A stretch of DNA of 64,000 bases from an uncultured Amylibacter sp. GTDB taxonomy: Bacteria > Pseudomonadota > Alphaproteobacteria > Rhodobacterales > Rhodobacteraceae. Below are positions 9,594 to 18,096 of this stretch, piece after piece (within the stretch, counting starts at the first letter, position 1; each line of letters opens with the position of its first letter). The DNA is taken from positions 1,140,501 through 1,204,500 of the forward strand of contig OY365741.1 in NCBI GenBank assembly GCA_959347425.1. Direction: 5' to 3'. A program made the translations under genes and the position numbers. Below the pieces are notes generated by a model. The model worked only from the letters and a program-made list of their open reading frames with translations, had not been told where the DNA came from and searched no databases.

Positions 9594-9675
9594 TGTAAAA
9601 ATTCACGACTTGGGTTATGGTTCGGCTTCACGCCCTATCATTCCCTATCATTCATCGCATCAATCTGCAACTGTT

Positions 9676-10371
9676 ATGACTCCATCGAAACCCTATCTTA
9701 TGATGATTCGCCCGAAATCGCGGGCGTACGATTTTGTTCGCTCGGCGGGGGTGGAGGATACACGGGTGCTCTATACCCCCCTGATACGGATTGTGTTTAG
9801 CGATACTGTTCTGCCAAATCCGCGTGGTGGGGTGTTTATTTTCACCTCTGCCACGGGGGTTTTGGCGTTGGCTCGGCAATTCAGCGGCGACGGGCGATTG
9901 GCGTTTTGCGTGGGGGGGATGACGGCAGAACAGGCTCGTCTGGCAGGGTTTAATGTGGTGGTAGTTGCCCAAACGGCGCAGGAATTGCTGGGGCAAATTC
10001 CGATCGGTGATTATATTTATGTACGCTGTGCGCAGGTTGCCTTTGATTTAACGGCGGGTTTGCGTGAAAAAGGGGTGGGTGTGCAAGATGTTATTGCCTA
10101 CGCCCAACATCCGCGTGATTTGACCCAGGCAGAGCATCAATCCCTGCAAAATCGCAATCTGTGTATTCCGGTTTTTTCCGCCTTTGGGGCGGAATGTTTA
10201 TTGCCTGTGCTGGCGGGGTTAGACCCGCATCGGTTAAAAATCCTTGCCATCAGTGAAACCGTGGCGATACGATTTGACAAATCTTTGATAAAAGTGGAAA
10301 CTGCTCCCGAGCCGAGCCGAGCTGCGATGATTGCGCGGCTGGGCGAAATTATGACCCAACCGAGCCTATAA
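9676..10371 (+). CDS. hemD: uroporphyrinogen-III synthase
   Basis: HemD cyclises and inverts ring D of hydroxymethylbilane. HemD proteins are poorly conserved; the call rests on length (231 residues), the two-lobed pattern (RPKSRAYDFV start, FTSATGVLALARQF mid-lobe, AVFSAFGAECLLPVL second-lobe loop) and position upstream of a mitofilin-like gene and hemY opposite tsaD. The reading frame extends far upstream over tsaD, but that part is antisense to tsaD; the ATG at 9676 gives family length. The expected upstream neighbour hemC is absent here. Confidence 0.82.
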   Translation: MTPSKPYLMMIRPKSRAYDFVRSAGVEDTRVLYTPLIRIVFSDTVLPNPRGGVFIFTSATGVLALARQFSGDGRLAFCVGGMTAEQARLAGFNVVVVAQTAQELLGQIPIGDYIYVRCAQVAFDLTAGLREKGVGVQDVIAYAQHPRDLTQAEHQSLQNRNLCIPVFSAFGAECLLPVLAGLDPHRLKILAISETVAIRFDKSLIKVETAPEPSRAAMIARLGEIMTQPSL

Positions 10372-10387
10372 AAGCGATGAAAAAACG

Positions 10388-11557
10388 ATGAAAATGAAAC
10401 CAGATGAGCCAAAAATGTTAGATAATAAATCGCCAAAACGCGGGGGTTTTATTATGCGAATTTTCCCTAAAATTTTAAGGGAAGGCAAAAAACTATCCCG
10501 TGTGATTTTGTTTGCTCTGCCTATGGTTTTTGTTGTGGTTATTTTGGCGGGGATGGCGTTTTGGCTCTATGGGCAAAACGCAGCCTTGTGGCAGGATTTG
10601 GCGAGCCAAGCCCTGCGTTTGGATGGGTATGAAACCACCGCCAAACAGGCTACAGGTGCGCAACAGGAGCGTGAAAAAACATTAACCGCACGGCTGGATA
10701 TTTTGGAGTCGGCACAGGAGGATAACGGGGAGGATACCATCAATCAAACGATGGACGCGCTGGCACAGAAATTGGCGGATGAAACCGATATCCTTCGCGG
10801 GCAAATCCGCGATAATACCGCCGCACTGGCGAATTTGCAAAAGAATTTGGCACGGCTTTTGAGCGATATAAATAACGCCCCTGAACAGGGGGGAACAGGA
10901 ATAACCCCCGCGCAAATCGCGGCGATTCGCGGCGAGCTAAATACAGCAATTGATACCTTACAAGCCCAACAGGATGCTCTAACCACTCGTCTCAATACCC
11001 ATATAAAACAGGCAAATAGGCAAGCCCTACCACTTGGCGATACCGCCCAAACGGCACGGCAAACGGCTTTGACGCAACTCCACACGGTTTTGCTAACGGG
11101 GGGGAGTTTGAACCCTGCCTTGACTCTATTACGCAAGGCAGGGGTGGCAATCCCCGAAGACCTAAAACCCTTTGAAACCACAGCCATTATTGGCATGCAA
11201 ACCCTAAAAACCACCTTTGCCCCCGCTGCGCGATCTGCCTTAGCATCGGCACAGTCCGAGCAAATAAAATCGGCAACAGGACTGATGGATAGGGTGTTTT
11301 ATTTCTTAAAATCGCAAATCCAAGTGCGCTCTTTACACTCACAAAACGGGGCACAAAACGGCGCAGATACCGATGCGATTTTGGCACGAATGCAGGTTGC
11401 CTTGGATAGCAATAATCTGGCAGAGGTTTTAACCCAAGCCAGCACCCTAACCCCCGCCACGCAAACCGCTTTGGGCGATTGGCTACCCCAAGCCCAAACA
11501 CAAAACACCGCCAGCCAAGCCGTCCGCGATTTCCAAACAACAGGCACCCAAAAATGA
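10388..11557 (+). CDS. mitofilin-like inner-membrane protein
   Basis: A 389-residue protein with a short positively charged N terminus, one membrane helix (about residues 40-62, VILFALPMVFVVVILAGMAFWL), a long Ala/Gln-rich coiled coil (about 70-220) and a C-terminal helical domain. This is the layout of the COG4223/Mic60-related proteins that lie between hemD and hemY in alphaproteobacteria. Most of it should be periplasmic. Proposed roles are membrane organisation or support of haem enzymes; neither can be shown here. It is coupled to hemY by an ATGA overlap. Confidence 0.8.
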   Translation: MKMKPDEPKMLDNKSPKRGGFIMRIFPKILREGKKLSRVILFALPMVFVVVILAGMAFWLYGQNAALWQDLASQALRLDGYETTAKQATGAQQEREKTLTARLDILESAQEDNGEDTINQTMDALAQKLADETDILRGQIRDNTAALANLQKNLARLLSDINNAPEQGGTGITPAQIAAIRGELNTAIDTLQAQQDALTTRLNTHIKQANRQALPLGDTAQTARQTALTQLHTVLLTGGSLNPALTLLRKAGVAIPEDLKPFETTAIIGMQTLKTTFAPAARSALASAQSEQIKSATGLMDRVFYFLKSQIQVRSLHSQNGAQNGADTDAILARMQVALDSNNLAEVLTQASTLTPATQTALGDWLPQAQTQNTASQAVRDFQTTGTQK

Positions 11558-12948
11558 TTTGGACGCTGATTCGCATTGTTATTTTTGTCGCAATTGTCGG
11601 GCTACTCGCCCTTGGTTTTGGCGCCTTGGCGGATCAAGGCGGAATGGTGATTGTTCAACTGCTGGGGGTTGAGGTTTCTATGACCCCATCAATCGCTACC
11701 TTGCTGATTTTACTGGGGATTTTTATCCTTTGGCTGGTGCAAAAACTGGTTGGGCTTATCCTTGCCGTTATTCGGTTTTTAAACGGAGATGAAACCGCAC
11801 TGGGGCGGTATTTTTCACGCAATCGGCAAAAACGTGCCTTTGCCCTGCTGGCCGATTCGATGACAGCCTTGGCAACGGGCGATGGTAAAGCCGCATTAAC
11901 CGCAGTAAAAAAGGCCGAGCGGATTTTGCCGAATCACACCCTGACCCATTTTATCGGGGCGCAATCGGCGCATCTGGCGGGCAATGAAAAACGCAGTTTG
12001 CATTATTACAAACAATTGCTGGATAATAAACGCACGCGGTTTGCCGCGTTACAGGGATTGATACATAAAAAACTCTCACGGGGGGAGGAGTCTTCGGCGC
12101 AGGTTTTGGCAGAAAAGGCAGTGGAGGAAAACCCCAAACACGCGGGTAGTTTATCCGTACTAATGGATTTACAGATTAAAACAAAGGATTGGGCCGGGGC
12201 GATGGAGACCCTTGCCAAACAAACCCGTGCGCGGGTGATTTCACGCGAAGTCGGTCGCAGACGTGGGGCGGTTTTGGCCTTGGCGCGGGCGAGTGTTTTG
12301 CTGGATGCGGGTGATATTAACGCGGGCAAAGCCCTTGCCATACAGGCGAATAAAGCCGCCCCTGCCTTGGTACCTGCGGCGATTTTGGCGGCTGAAATGG
12401 CGATGCTGGATAATTCCCCCCGTGTCGCCACGCGAATTTTGCGCAAAAGCTGGACGCTCGCACCCCATCCCGATAGTGCTGCCGCCTTTGCCACGCTTGC
12501 CCCCGATGAAACCCCGAAACAGCGGTTGCGCCGTTTTTCTGGTTTATTAAAAGCCGTGCCAGAGCATGTGGAAACCCACCTGCTCCGCGCCGAATTGTTA
12601 TTACAGGCAGAGGATTTTCCCAGCGCGAGGCGGGCGTTAAATGACACGGTGGAGGATGACCCGACGCTGCGGTCGCTCAGCCTAATGGCGGCGATTGAAC
12701 GCGGTGAGGGTGCGGCGGATCACGTGGTACGCAGTTGGTTAAATAAGGCCTTGGATGCCCCGCGTGGGGCGCAATGGATTTGTGGCAACTGCCATAATAT
12801 CGCCCCGCGTTGGGCTGCCGTTTGCCCGAATTGTGGCGGGTTTGATAGGGTGGATTGGACGCGGGCAAAATCTGATTCGCACGGTGATTCGGATGGCACG
12901 GATAATACTTTGGGTTTCACCGCGTCCCTGATGAGTGAAAAAATATAA
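11554..12948 (+). CDS. hemY: HemY-type membrane protein with C-terminal zinc ribbon
   Basis: The proteobacterial HemY (porphyrin-operon protein; not the Gram-positive protoporphyrinogen oxidase of the same name). Two N-terminal membrane helices (residues about 2-22 and 40-62) are followed by the HemY_N region and TPR-like helical repeats. Near the end four cysteines at about residues 410, 413, 424 and 427 (CGNC and CPNC) form a rubredoxin-like zinc ribbon, an alphaproteobacterial feature. The start is the ATG overlapping the mitofilin stop; an earlier in-frame ATG lies inside that gene. Function in haem synthesis is inferred from context. Confidence 0.88.
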   Translation: MIWTLIRIVIFVAIVGLLALGFGALADQGGMVIVQLLGVEVSMTPSIATLLILLGIFILWLVQKLVGLILAVIRFLNGDETALGRYFSRNRQKRAFALLADSMTALATGDGKAALTAVKKAERILPNHTLTHFIGAQSAHLAGNEKRSLHYYKQLLDNKRTRFAALQGLIHKKLSRGEESSAQVLAEKAVEENPKHAGSLSVLMDLQIKTKDWAGAMETLAKQTRARVISREVGRRRGAVLALARASVLLDAGDINAGKALAIQANKAAPALVPAAILAAEMAMLDNSPRVATRILRKSWTLAPHPDSAAAFATLAPDETPKQRLRRFSGLLKAVPEHVETHLLRAELLLQAEDFPSARRALNDTVEDDPTLRSLSLMAAIERGEGAADHVVRSWLNKALDAPRGAQWICGNCHNIAPRWAAVCPNCGGFDRVDWTRAKSDSHGDSDGTDNTLGFTASLMSEKI

Positions 12949-12964
12949 GCCCACGCGTGGCTAA
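12949..12964. terminator. possible bidirectional terminator
   Basis: The gap between convergent hemY and the EVE gene is a near-palindrome centred on CACGCGTG with AGC/GCT flanks, preceded by an A-run on the plus strand. No clear T-run follows on the plus side. Confidence 0.3.
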
Positions 12965-13380
12965 ACACGCACCCCTGCCAAGGCACAAATAATCCGCCAT
13001 TGTTCGGCATTTACGGGTTGCACCGATAGGCGCGAGTTTTTCACCAACACCATATCGGCCAATTCCGCATGGGCTTTTATCTCATGCAAAGTGACGGGGG
13101 TTGCCACGGGTTTTACCGCTTTGACATCCACGCACTCCCACCTTGCATCATCAGTCGTGCTATCAGGGTGCGCCAGTTTGCAAACCTCAACGATTCCAAC
13201 AATCGCCTTTTCGGTTAGGCTATGATAGAAAAACCCCAAATCGCCAAGACGCATTTCACGCATATTATTGCGGGCTTGATAATTGCGCACTCCATCCCAT
13301 TCTTCGCCCAACTCACCCCGTGCGACTTGCTGCTGCCAAGACCAAGTATTCGGCTCTGACTTAAATAACCAATAGTGCAT
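12961..13380 (-). CDS. EVE domain-containing protein
   Basis: The 139-residue protein is a single EVE (PUA-like) domain: MHYWLFKSEPNTWSW at the start, WDGVRNYQARNNMREM, then GDLGFFYHSLTEKAIVGIVEV. These domains bind modified bases in RNA or DNA. The small genomic versions are widespread in proteobacteria and their physiological ligand is unknown. It lies between hemY (convergent) and rsmD, 18 bases downstream of the latter on the same strand. Confidence 0.92.
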   Translation of the reverse strand: MHYWLFKSEPNTWSWQQQVARGELGEEWDGVRNYQARNNMREMRLGDLGFFYHSLTEKAIVGIVEVCKLAHPDSTTDDARWECVDVKAVKPVATPVTLHEIKAHAELADMVLVKNSRLSVQPVNAEQWRIICALAGVRV

Positions 13381-13398
13381 TTTATTCCCCTTAAAATT

Positions 13399-13965
13399 TT
13401 ATGTCTGGGTTGGTTGTAAAACATGCACCCAAGTTTGTCCATAGATACGGGTATCACACATGATAAACCCTGCGGGGGCGGATTGCACCGCACCCTCCTC
13501 CCAAAGAATGGTTGCGTTCGTATTCATCCAACCACCCGATAAAAGCTGGGGTAAAACCACATCGCCCATGTTTTTACCATAAGGCGGATCAAAGAATATC
13601 AAATCAAACGGGGCGGTATTCACCACCCCCAAACGCATCACATCACGGGGGATTATTTGCGTGGTATTTTCCACATCCAGCATTTTGATATTACGGTGCA
13701 GGACTTCACGCGATTTCGCCCCGTTATCAATAAACAAGGCAAACTCTGCCCCACGAGACAGGGATTCCAAACCCAAGGCACCCGTGCCAGCGCATAAATC
13801 CAAAACCCGTGCACCCGTTATACAATCGCCCAAAACACCATGGGTTAGAAAATTAAAAATACTTTCACGTACCTTATCGCTGGTCGGGCGTAGATGGGCG
13901 CAGGTATCGCCTTTGCCCAGCGCGGTCAGCACCCGCCCCTTATATTTACCGGCAATAATCCGCAT
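13399..13965 (-). CDS. rsmD: 16S rRNA (guanine-966-N2)-methyltransferase
   Basis: RsmD methylates G966 of 16S rRNA in the assembling 30S subunit. In 188 residues it shows the N-terminal MRIIAGKYKGRVL, LRPTSDKVRESIFNFL, the SAM-binding VLDLCAGTGALGLESLSRGA and the catalytic motif FFDPPYGKN. Length matches the family. It follows the FAD-reductase gene by nine bases on the same strand. Confidence 0.95.
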   Translation of the reverse strand: MRIIAGKYKGRVLTALGKGDTCAHLRPTSDKVRESIFNFLTHGVLGDCITGARVLDLCAGTGALGLESLSRGAEFALFIDNGAKSREVLHRNIKMLDVENTTQIIPRDVMRLGVVNTAPFDLIFFDPPYGKNMGDVVLPQLLSGGWMNTNATILWEEGAVQSAPAGFIMCDTRIYGQTWVHVLQPTQT

Positions 13966-13974
13966 ATGTCTCGC

Positions 13975-15174
13975 CTATAACAGGGTTTTCAAATCCGTTT
14001 GCGAATCGGCTATCGCGGTTTTATCGGCGGTTTTGCCCGCTTCCAACAAACGTTTGCCAACCATATAACCGCGTGCGTCATTCATCGCATCCACTGCCAG
14101 CAATGTATCGCCCAGATAATACCAAAATGAAACTCCCGACTCGCCCTTGCGGGTAATAACGTTATCATAACCGGTATTTAACCCGGCGATTTGCAGTTTC
14201 ACATCAAACTGATCCGACCAGAACCAAGGCTTGGCCGTATAGCCTGCCCCCGCACCCATAATGTTTTGTGCCACGATTTCACCGTGCTCTATCGCATGGG
14301 GAACAGATTCCAACCGCAACCGCCCGTCTTTGTAAGGGAAGGAAGCACAATCCCCCGCCGCCCAAATATGGGGGTGGCTCGTGCGCCCAAATTCATCGGT
14401 TTTTATGCCGTTATCAAGGGTAATACCTGTGGCTTCGGCCAGCTCTGTTCGCGGCAGTATGCCAATCCCCGCGATGGCAAAATCAATATCCAAAATCCGC
14501 CCGTCTGTTAATTCCGCTTGGCGAACACGAGTATCACCCAGCAGAGTTTTCAACCCGACTCCTTCAATAATATCCGTGCCATGTTCGGTATGTAAGGAGC
14601 GGAAAAAATCCGAAGTCTGCGGGGCGGCAACCCGTTGCAATATCCGCTCTGACATTTCAATGAGGCTCACCCGCAGCCCCATTTGTCGCGCCACGGCGGC
14701 GGTCTCCAGCCCAATATATCCACCGCCAATAATCAGCAAATGCTGGTCTTTTTTAAATTCGCCCCGCAAGCGATTAACGCACTCCAACCCCCGCAGAGTA
14801 TAAACACCGTCTAGCCCACCACCAACCGCATCGGGCAAGCGACGCGGTTCAGACCCCGTGGTGAAAACAAGGTCGGTATAATGCAGGATTTCATCGTTTA
14901 TGGTAATCGTTTGCGCGGTGCTATCAACCGTGCGAACGGTTTGATTCAAACGCAAAGTGATAGTATTATCTTGATAAAAACTCATCGGTCGCAGGTACAA
15001 ACGTTCCGTCTCCAACGCGCCCAACAGATAGCCCTTTGACAAAGGCGGGCGTTGATAGGGTGGTGCCGATTCCGTGCCAACCAGCGTAATATCGCCGTCA
15101 AATCCATCGCCCCGAAGCCGCCCCGCACAGGAATATCCCGCCTGCCCCGCGCCAATTATAATCACATGTGCCAT
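13975..15174 (-). CDS. FAD/NAD(P)H-dependent ferredoxin/rubredoxin-type reductase
   Basis: A 399-residue two-dinucleotide-fold oxidoreductase: FAD loop IIIGAGQAGYSCAGRL at the N terminus, PPYQRPPLSKGYL, the NAD(P)H loop IIGGGYIGLETAAVA near residue 155 and the FAD motif IWAAGDCASFP near residue 270. This is the pattern of putidaredoxin, terpredoxin and rubredoxin reductases, which pass electrons to a small iron-sulfur protein and often on to a P450. No ferredoxin or P450 gene is adjacent, so the partner is unknown. It diverges from the peroxiredoxin gene. Confidence 0.85.
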   Translation of the reverse strand: MAHVIIIGAGQAGYSCAGRLRGDGFDGDITLVGTESAPPYQRPPLSKGYLLGALETERLYLRPMSFYQDNTITLRLNQTVRTVDSTAQTITINDEILHYTDLVFTTGSEPRRLPDAVGGGLDGVYTLRGLECVNRLRGEFKKDQHLLIIGGGYIGLETAAVARQMGLRVSLIEMSERILQRVAAPQTSDFFRSLHTEHGTDIIEGVGLKTLLGDTRVRQAELTDGRILDIDFAIAGIGILPRTELAEATGITLDNGIKTDEFGRTSHPHIWAAGDCASFPYKDGRLRLESVPHAIEHGEIVAQNIMGAGAGYTAKPWFWSDQFDVKLQIAGLNTGYDNVITRKGESGVSFWYYLGDTLLAVDAMNDARGYMVGKRLLEAGKTADKTAIADSQTDLKTLL

Positions 15175-15267
15175 TTTGCTGTTCCTTTTTATGCTTTACA
15201 TTTACCCAATGATGGTGTTTTGTATGTTTCATCATACCACGATTAACACAAAAGAAAAGGAATTTTT

Positions 15268-15753
15268 ATGACTCTGATAAATACAAAGATGCCAACCGCA
15301 AAATTGCTGACTTTGGGGGCAGAGGGTGTGGAAGAGATTGACCTTAACGCCCGTATTGCTGGCACGCGGGCGGTTATTTTTGCCCTGCCTGGTGCCTATA
15401 CTGGTACCTGCACCACCGCCCATATCCCCAGTTTTATCCGCGTTGCCGATAAATTGCGGGCAAAGGGAATCGCCCATATCGTTTGTATTTCGGTGAATGA
15501 TCCGTTTGTTATGGCGAAGTGGGCTGATGAAACGGGTGCGGATAAGGCAGGGATTGCGATGTTATGCGATGCCAATTCTGATTTTACCCGAGCCTTGGGG
15601 ATGGGGTTTGACGCACCTGCCGTGGGCTTGATAAACCGTTCCAAACGTTATGTCATGGTGGTGGAAGATGGGCTGATTACCAATATGCAGATGGATGAAA
15701 ATCCGGGCGTGTGTGAGCTATCGGCAGGGGAAGCGGTTTTGGAATTGCTTTGA
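15268..15753 (+). CDS. peroxiredoxin, Prx5 type
   Basis: A cytosolic thiol peroxidase of 161 residues. The motif PGAYTGTCTTAHIPSF places the peroxidatic cysteine at residue 48 (PxxxTxxC). CISVNDPFVMAKW and VGLINRSKRYVMVVEDG are typical of the Prx5 group that is reduced by glutaredoxin/glutathione or thioredoxin. Additional cysteines occur near residues 72 and 152. A clear AAAAGGA ribosome site lies eight bases before the ATG. The divergent FAD reductase could be unrelated; adjacency does not prove it is the reductant. Confidence 0.93.
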   Translation: MTLINTKMPTAKLLTLGAEGVEEIDLNARIAGTRAVIFALPGAYTGTCTTAHIPSFIRVADKLRAKGIAHIVCISVNDPFVMAKWADETGADKAGIAMLCDANSDFTRALGMGFDAPAVGLINRSKRYVMVVEDGLITNMQMDENPGVCELSAGEAVLELL

Positions 15754-15780
15754 ATTCGTGATTAGCCAACAAGGGTTTCA

Positions 15781-16545
15781 TCACTCGCCAGACTTTTTCA
15801 TAAAAGCAATCCCAATATAAAAATGCAAGTATTCAATCCGCGGTGATTTTGGCGTGTTCAGCCCGCGCGATCCTGTTATATCGGCCATAGCAACCTCGTC
15901 GCTCAGCTGTTTTAAAAACCCGGGAATACCAAATTGATGGCTTTTGAAAACAGGCTTGTTTTTGCCATGTTTAAGTATCCGTTTTAGCGGCTTTTTGAAG
16001 AGCCCCTTAAACCAAGATCCAACACCTTGCTTTTGATATATTAAATGATTGCTTGGATTAAATTCGCACCCATCGGGATAAGAATTCCAATAGCCTGTGC
16101 CCCAATCCTCAACCACATATAACCCGCCCTTTACCAAATGCGGGAAAAACAGATGAAAACTATCACAGGTTAAAGTGCCAATATGCGAGCAATCATCAAT
16201 AATAATATCAAATTTATCAATATTATTTTCTTTAATAATCCGTTTCATTAGGTCCGGGTCATTTTGCGAACCCTGATAGGTTTTGATGCGATCCGTATCA
16301 AAACTGACTGGACACGGATTAATATCCAGCCCAATAATCGTCGCCTTGGGAAACAGTTTGGCAAAATAAGCCAGCGATTGCCCGCCGAAAATCCCCAGCT
16401 CTAAAATCGTGATTTTTTTATCAAAGAGCGCGGCGAAATACTGGTCATAAAGCTCCAAATAATTATCTGGTTTTATCGCGCCTTTATAGTCTTCGGTATA
16501 AGACTCTAAATATTGTTTTCTTTTGTTTGTATTGGTTTTGGGCAT
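15781..16545 (-). CDS. class I SAM-dependent methyltransferase (TylF/CmcI-like)
   Basis: A 254-residue soluble protein with the SAM-binding region ILELGIFGGQSLAYFAKLFP followed by IGLDINP and the acidic metal/substrate segment DIIIDDCSHIG, then GGLYVVEDWGTGYW. This pattern matches sugar- or macrolide-type O-methyltransferases and cephalosporin-hydroxylase-like proteins, often used to decorate glycans. It is richer in Lys, Ile and Asn codons and more AT-rich than its neighbours, and no pathway partners flank it, so it may be an acquired single gene. The substrate is unknown. Confidence 0.75.
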   Translation of the reverse strand: MPKTNTNKRKQYLESYTEDYKGAIKPDNYLELYDQYFAALFDKKITILELGIFGGQSLAYFAKLFPKATIIGLDINPCPVSFDTDRIKTYQGSQNDPDLMKRIIKENNIDKFDIIIDDCSHIGTLTCDSFHLFFPHLVKGGLYVVEDWGTGYWNSYPDGCEFNPSNHLIYQKQGVGSWFKGLFKKPLKRILKHGKNKPVFKSHQFGIPGFLKQLSDEVAMADITGSRGLNTPKSPRIEYLHFYIGIAFMKKSGE

Positions 16546-16639
16546 TTTAAGGGGATTCCTGTGTTATGTGTTAATTTTTAGTTTTTTAGCATTTTTTGAG
16601 CTTTTAACAAAGGGTTTGGATTTTGGCAAGACCTATCCG

Positions 16640-16930
16640 TTAACCGTTAAACAACCCATCCATTTTATTCGCCAATTTCACATCCAAATCAGACAACCCA
16701 TCCACGGCATGCGTGGTTAAAACAACATGAACCCGTCCGTAAACATTGCTCCACTCTGGATGATGGTTATATTTCTCTGCCCAAATCGCCGCGCGAGTCA
16801 TCCAGCCAAAGGCCGAGACAAACGATTTGAACGAATAGGTTTTTTCTATCGCATCGCGAGCCTCTACCATCTGCCAACCCGTGGCAAACAAGCCATCCAA
16901 AACCGAGCGGTCTTTTAATAGTTCATGCAT
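16640..16930 (-). CDS. 4a-hydroxytetrahydrobiopterin dehydratase (pterin carbinolamine dehydratase)
   Basis: The 96-residue PCD/DCoH fold carries the family signature [19 protein letters not shown], including the catalytic His-His-Pro and the following Trp. It dehydrates the carbinolamine formed during aromatic amino-acid hydroxylation or in molybdopterin-related chemistry. No phenylalanine hydroxylase gene is nearby. It is the last gene of a leftward set RidA, GDPD, GNAT, PCD, starting 12 bases after the GNAT stop. Confidence 0.93.
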   Translation of the reverse strand: MHELLKDRSVLDGLFATGWQMVEARDAIEKTYSFKSFVSAFGWMTRAAIWAEKYNHHPEWSNVYGRVHVVLTTHAVDGLSDLDVKLANKMDGLFNG

Positions 16931-16942
16931 AACAGCCTCCTT

Positions 16943-18040
16943 TTATTCCACCTTACGAAATGGCGCGTGATTGGCAAGGGCGATTTTGTGTTTTTCAATC
17001 ATTTTGCCCTCTGCCTGTACATATCGCGCCACCGCCGCGCCGAAATCTTCATCAACAAACCAATGTAAGGATTGCGTTGTTTGCGGTAAATATCCCCGTG
17101 CCAATTTATGCCCGCCTTGTGCGCCAGCTTCTATCCGTTTTAATCCATGCTCAATCGCGTAATCAATCGCGCAATAATAACACAATTCAAAATGCAAACA
17201 TGGGTGATAGGTGGATTCGCCCCAATACCGCCCATAGAGGCACTCCGCCCCGATAAAATGCAAAGCACCCGCGCACCACTGCCCGTCTTTTTCTGCCATG
17301 ACCAGCAAAATATCATCGCGCAATTTTGCCTGAGCTTGCGTGAAAAAATCACGGGTTAGATAGGGTTGACCCCATTTACGTGCACCCGTGTCTTGGTAAA
17401 ACTGCCAAAACGCATCCCAATGGGGTTGTTTTATGGCATCGCCAGTTAATAAATGAATCTGCCCGCCGAACGCCTGAGCTTCTTTGCGTTCTTTGCGGAT
17501 ATTTTTGCGTTTATTGGCGGATAAGTCGGCCAGAAAATCATCAAACCCTTTGTAGTTTTTATTAAACCAATGGAACTGTTGGCTTTTGCGGTGCATTAAA
17601 TTTTTTGGTGCGTGTGCCGTGTCATCCTTATGGCAAAAAGTCATATGAAACGAGGAAAAACCGTTATCACGGGCGAGGTTTTGTGCGGCCTCTATCAAGG
17701 CGGGTACGGCAAGGGTTTCATAGCCCGATCTTGCGCAAATCCGCCGACCTGTGACGGGGGTAAAAGGCACCGCCGATTGGATTTTGGGATAATAATTCCC
17801 ACCTGCCTGTTCATAGGCCGCCGCCCAATCATGGTCAAAAATATATTCGCCTTGGGAATGGGTTTTGATATAACACGGCATAATGGCGACAAGTTCTTTT
17901 TTCTCCCATGCCACCAAATGCACGGGGTGCCAGCCAGTTTTCGCACCGACAGAGCCGCTGATCTCCAAGGCAGATAAAAACCGATGGGTGGTGAAGGGAT
18001 CAACCACGCGGTTATTATCGCGACTATTATCATGGCGCAA
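16943..18040 (-). CDS. GNAT/FemAB-like acyltransferase (COG3146, DUF482 family)
   Basis: A conserved proteobacterial protein of the peptidogalycan-biosynthesis/GNAT family: NPF-type N-terminal region ending in GSVGAKTGWHP, then AFxFDHDWAAAYEQAG-like (here IFDHDWAAAYEQAGGNYYPK), QSAVPFTPVTGRR, ANKRKNIRKERK and FELCYYCAIDYAIEHGLKR. The listed start is a TTG. Homologous-looking sequence (ITLHQSIAEIPPSDWDAC) continues in frame upstream to 18112 with no ATG, GTG or TTG, so the real start may be an ATT (18112) or ATC (18103) overlapping the GDPD stop. The acyl donor and acceptor are unknown. Confidence 0.82.
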   Translation of the reverse strand: MRHDNSRDNNRVVDPFTTHRFLSALEISGSVGAKTGWHPVHLVAWEKKELVAIMPCYIKTHSQGEYIFDHDWAAAYEQAGGNYYPKIQSAVPFTPVTGRRICARSGYETLAVPALIEAAQNLARDNGFSSFHMTFCHKDDTAHAPKNLMHRKSQQFHWFNKNYKGFDDFLADLSANKRKNIRKERKEAQAFGGQIHLLTGDAIKQPHWDAFWQFYQDTGARKWGQPYLTRDFFTQAQAKLRDDILLVMAEKDGQWCAGALHFIGAECLYGRYWGESTYHPCLHFELCYYCAIDYAIEHGLKRIEAGAQGGHKLARGYLPQTTQSLHWFVDEDFGAAVARYVQAEGKMIEKHKIALANHAPFRKVE

Positions 18041-18096
18041 ACATGCATCCCAATCGCTCGGCGGGATTTCGGCAATGGATTGATGAAGGGTGATTT

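Noticed and set aside
9268..9675. Upstream extension of the hemD frame
   Set aside because: It is antisense to tsaD and would make HemD far longer than the family; the ATG at 9676 fits.
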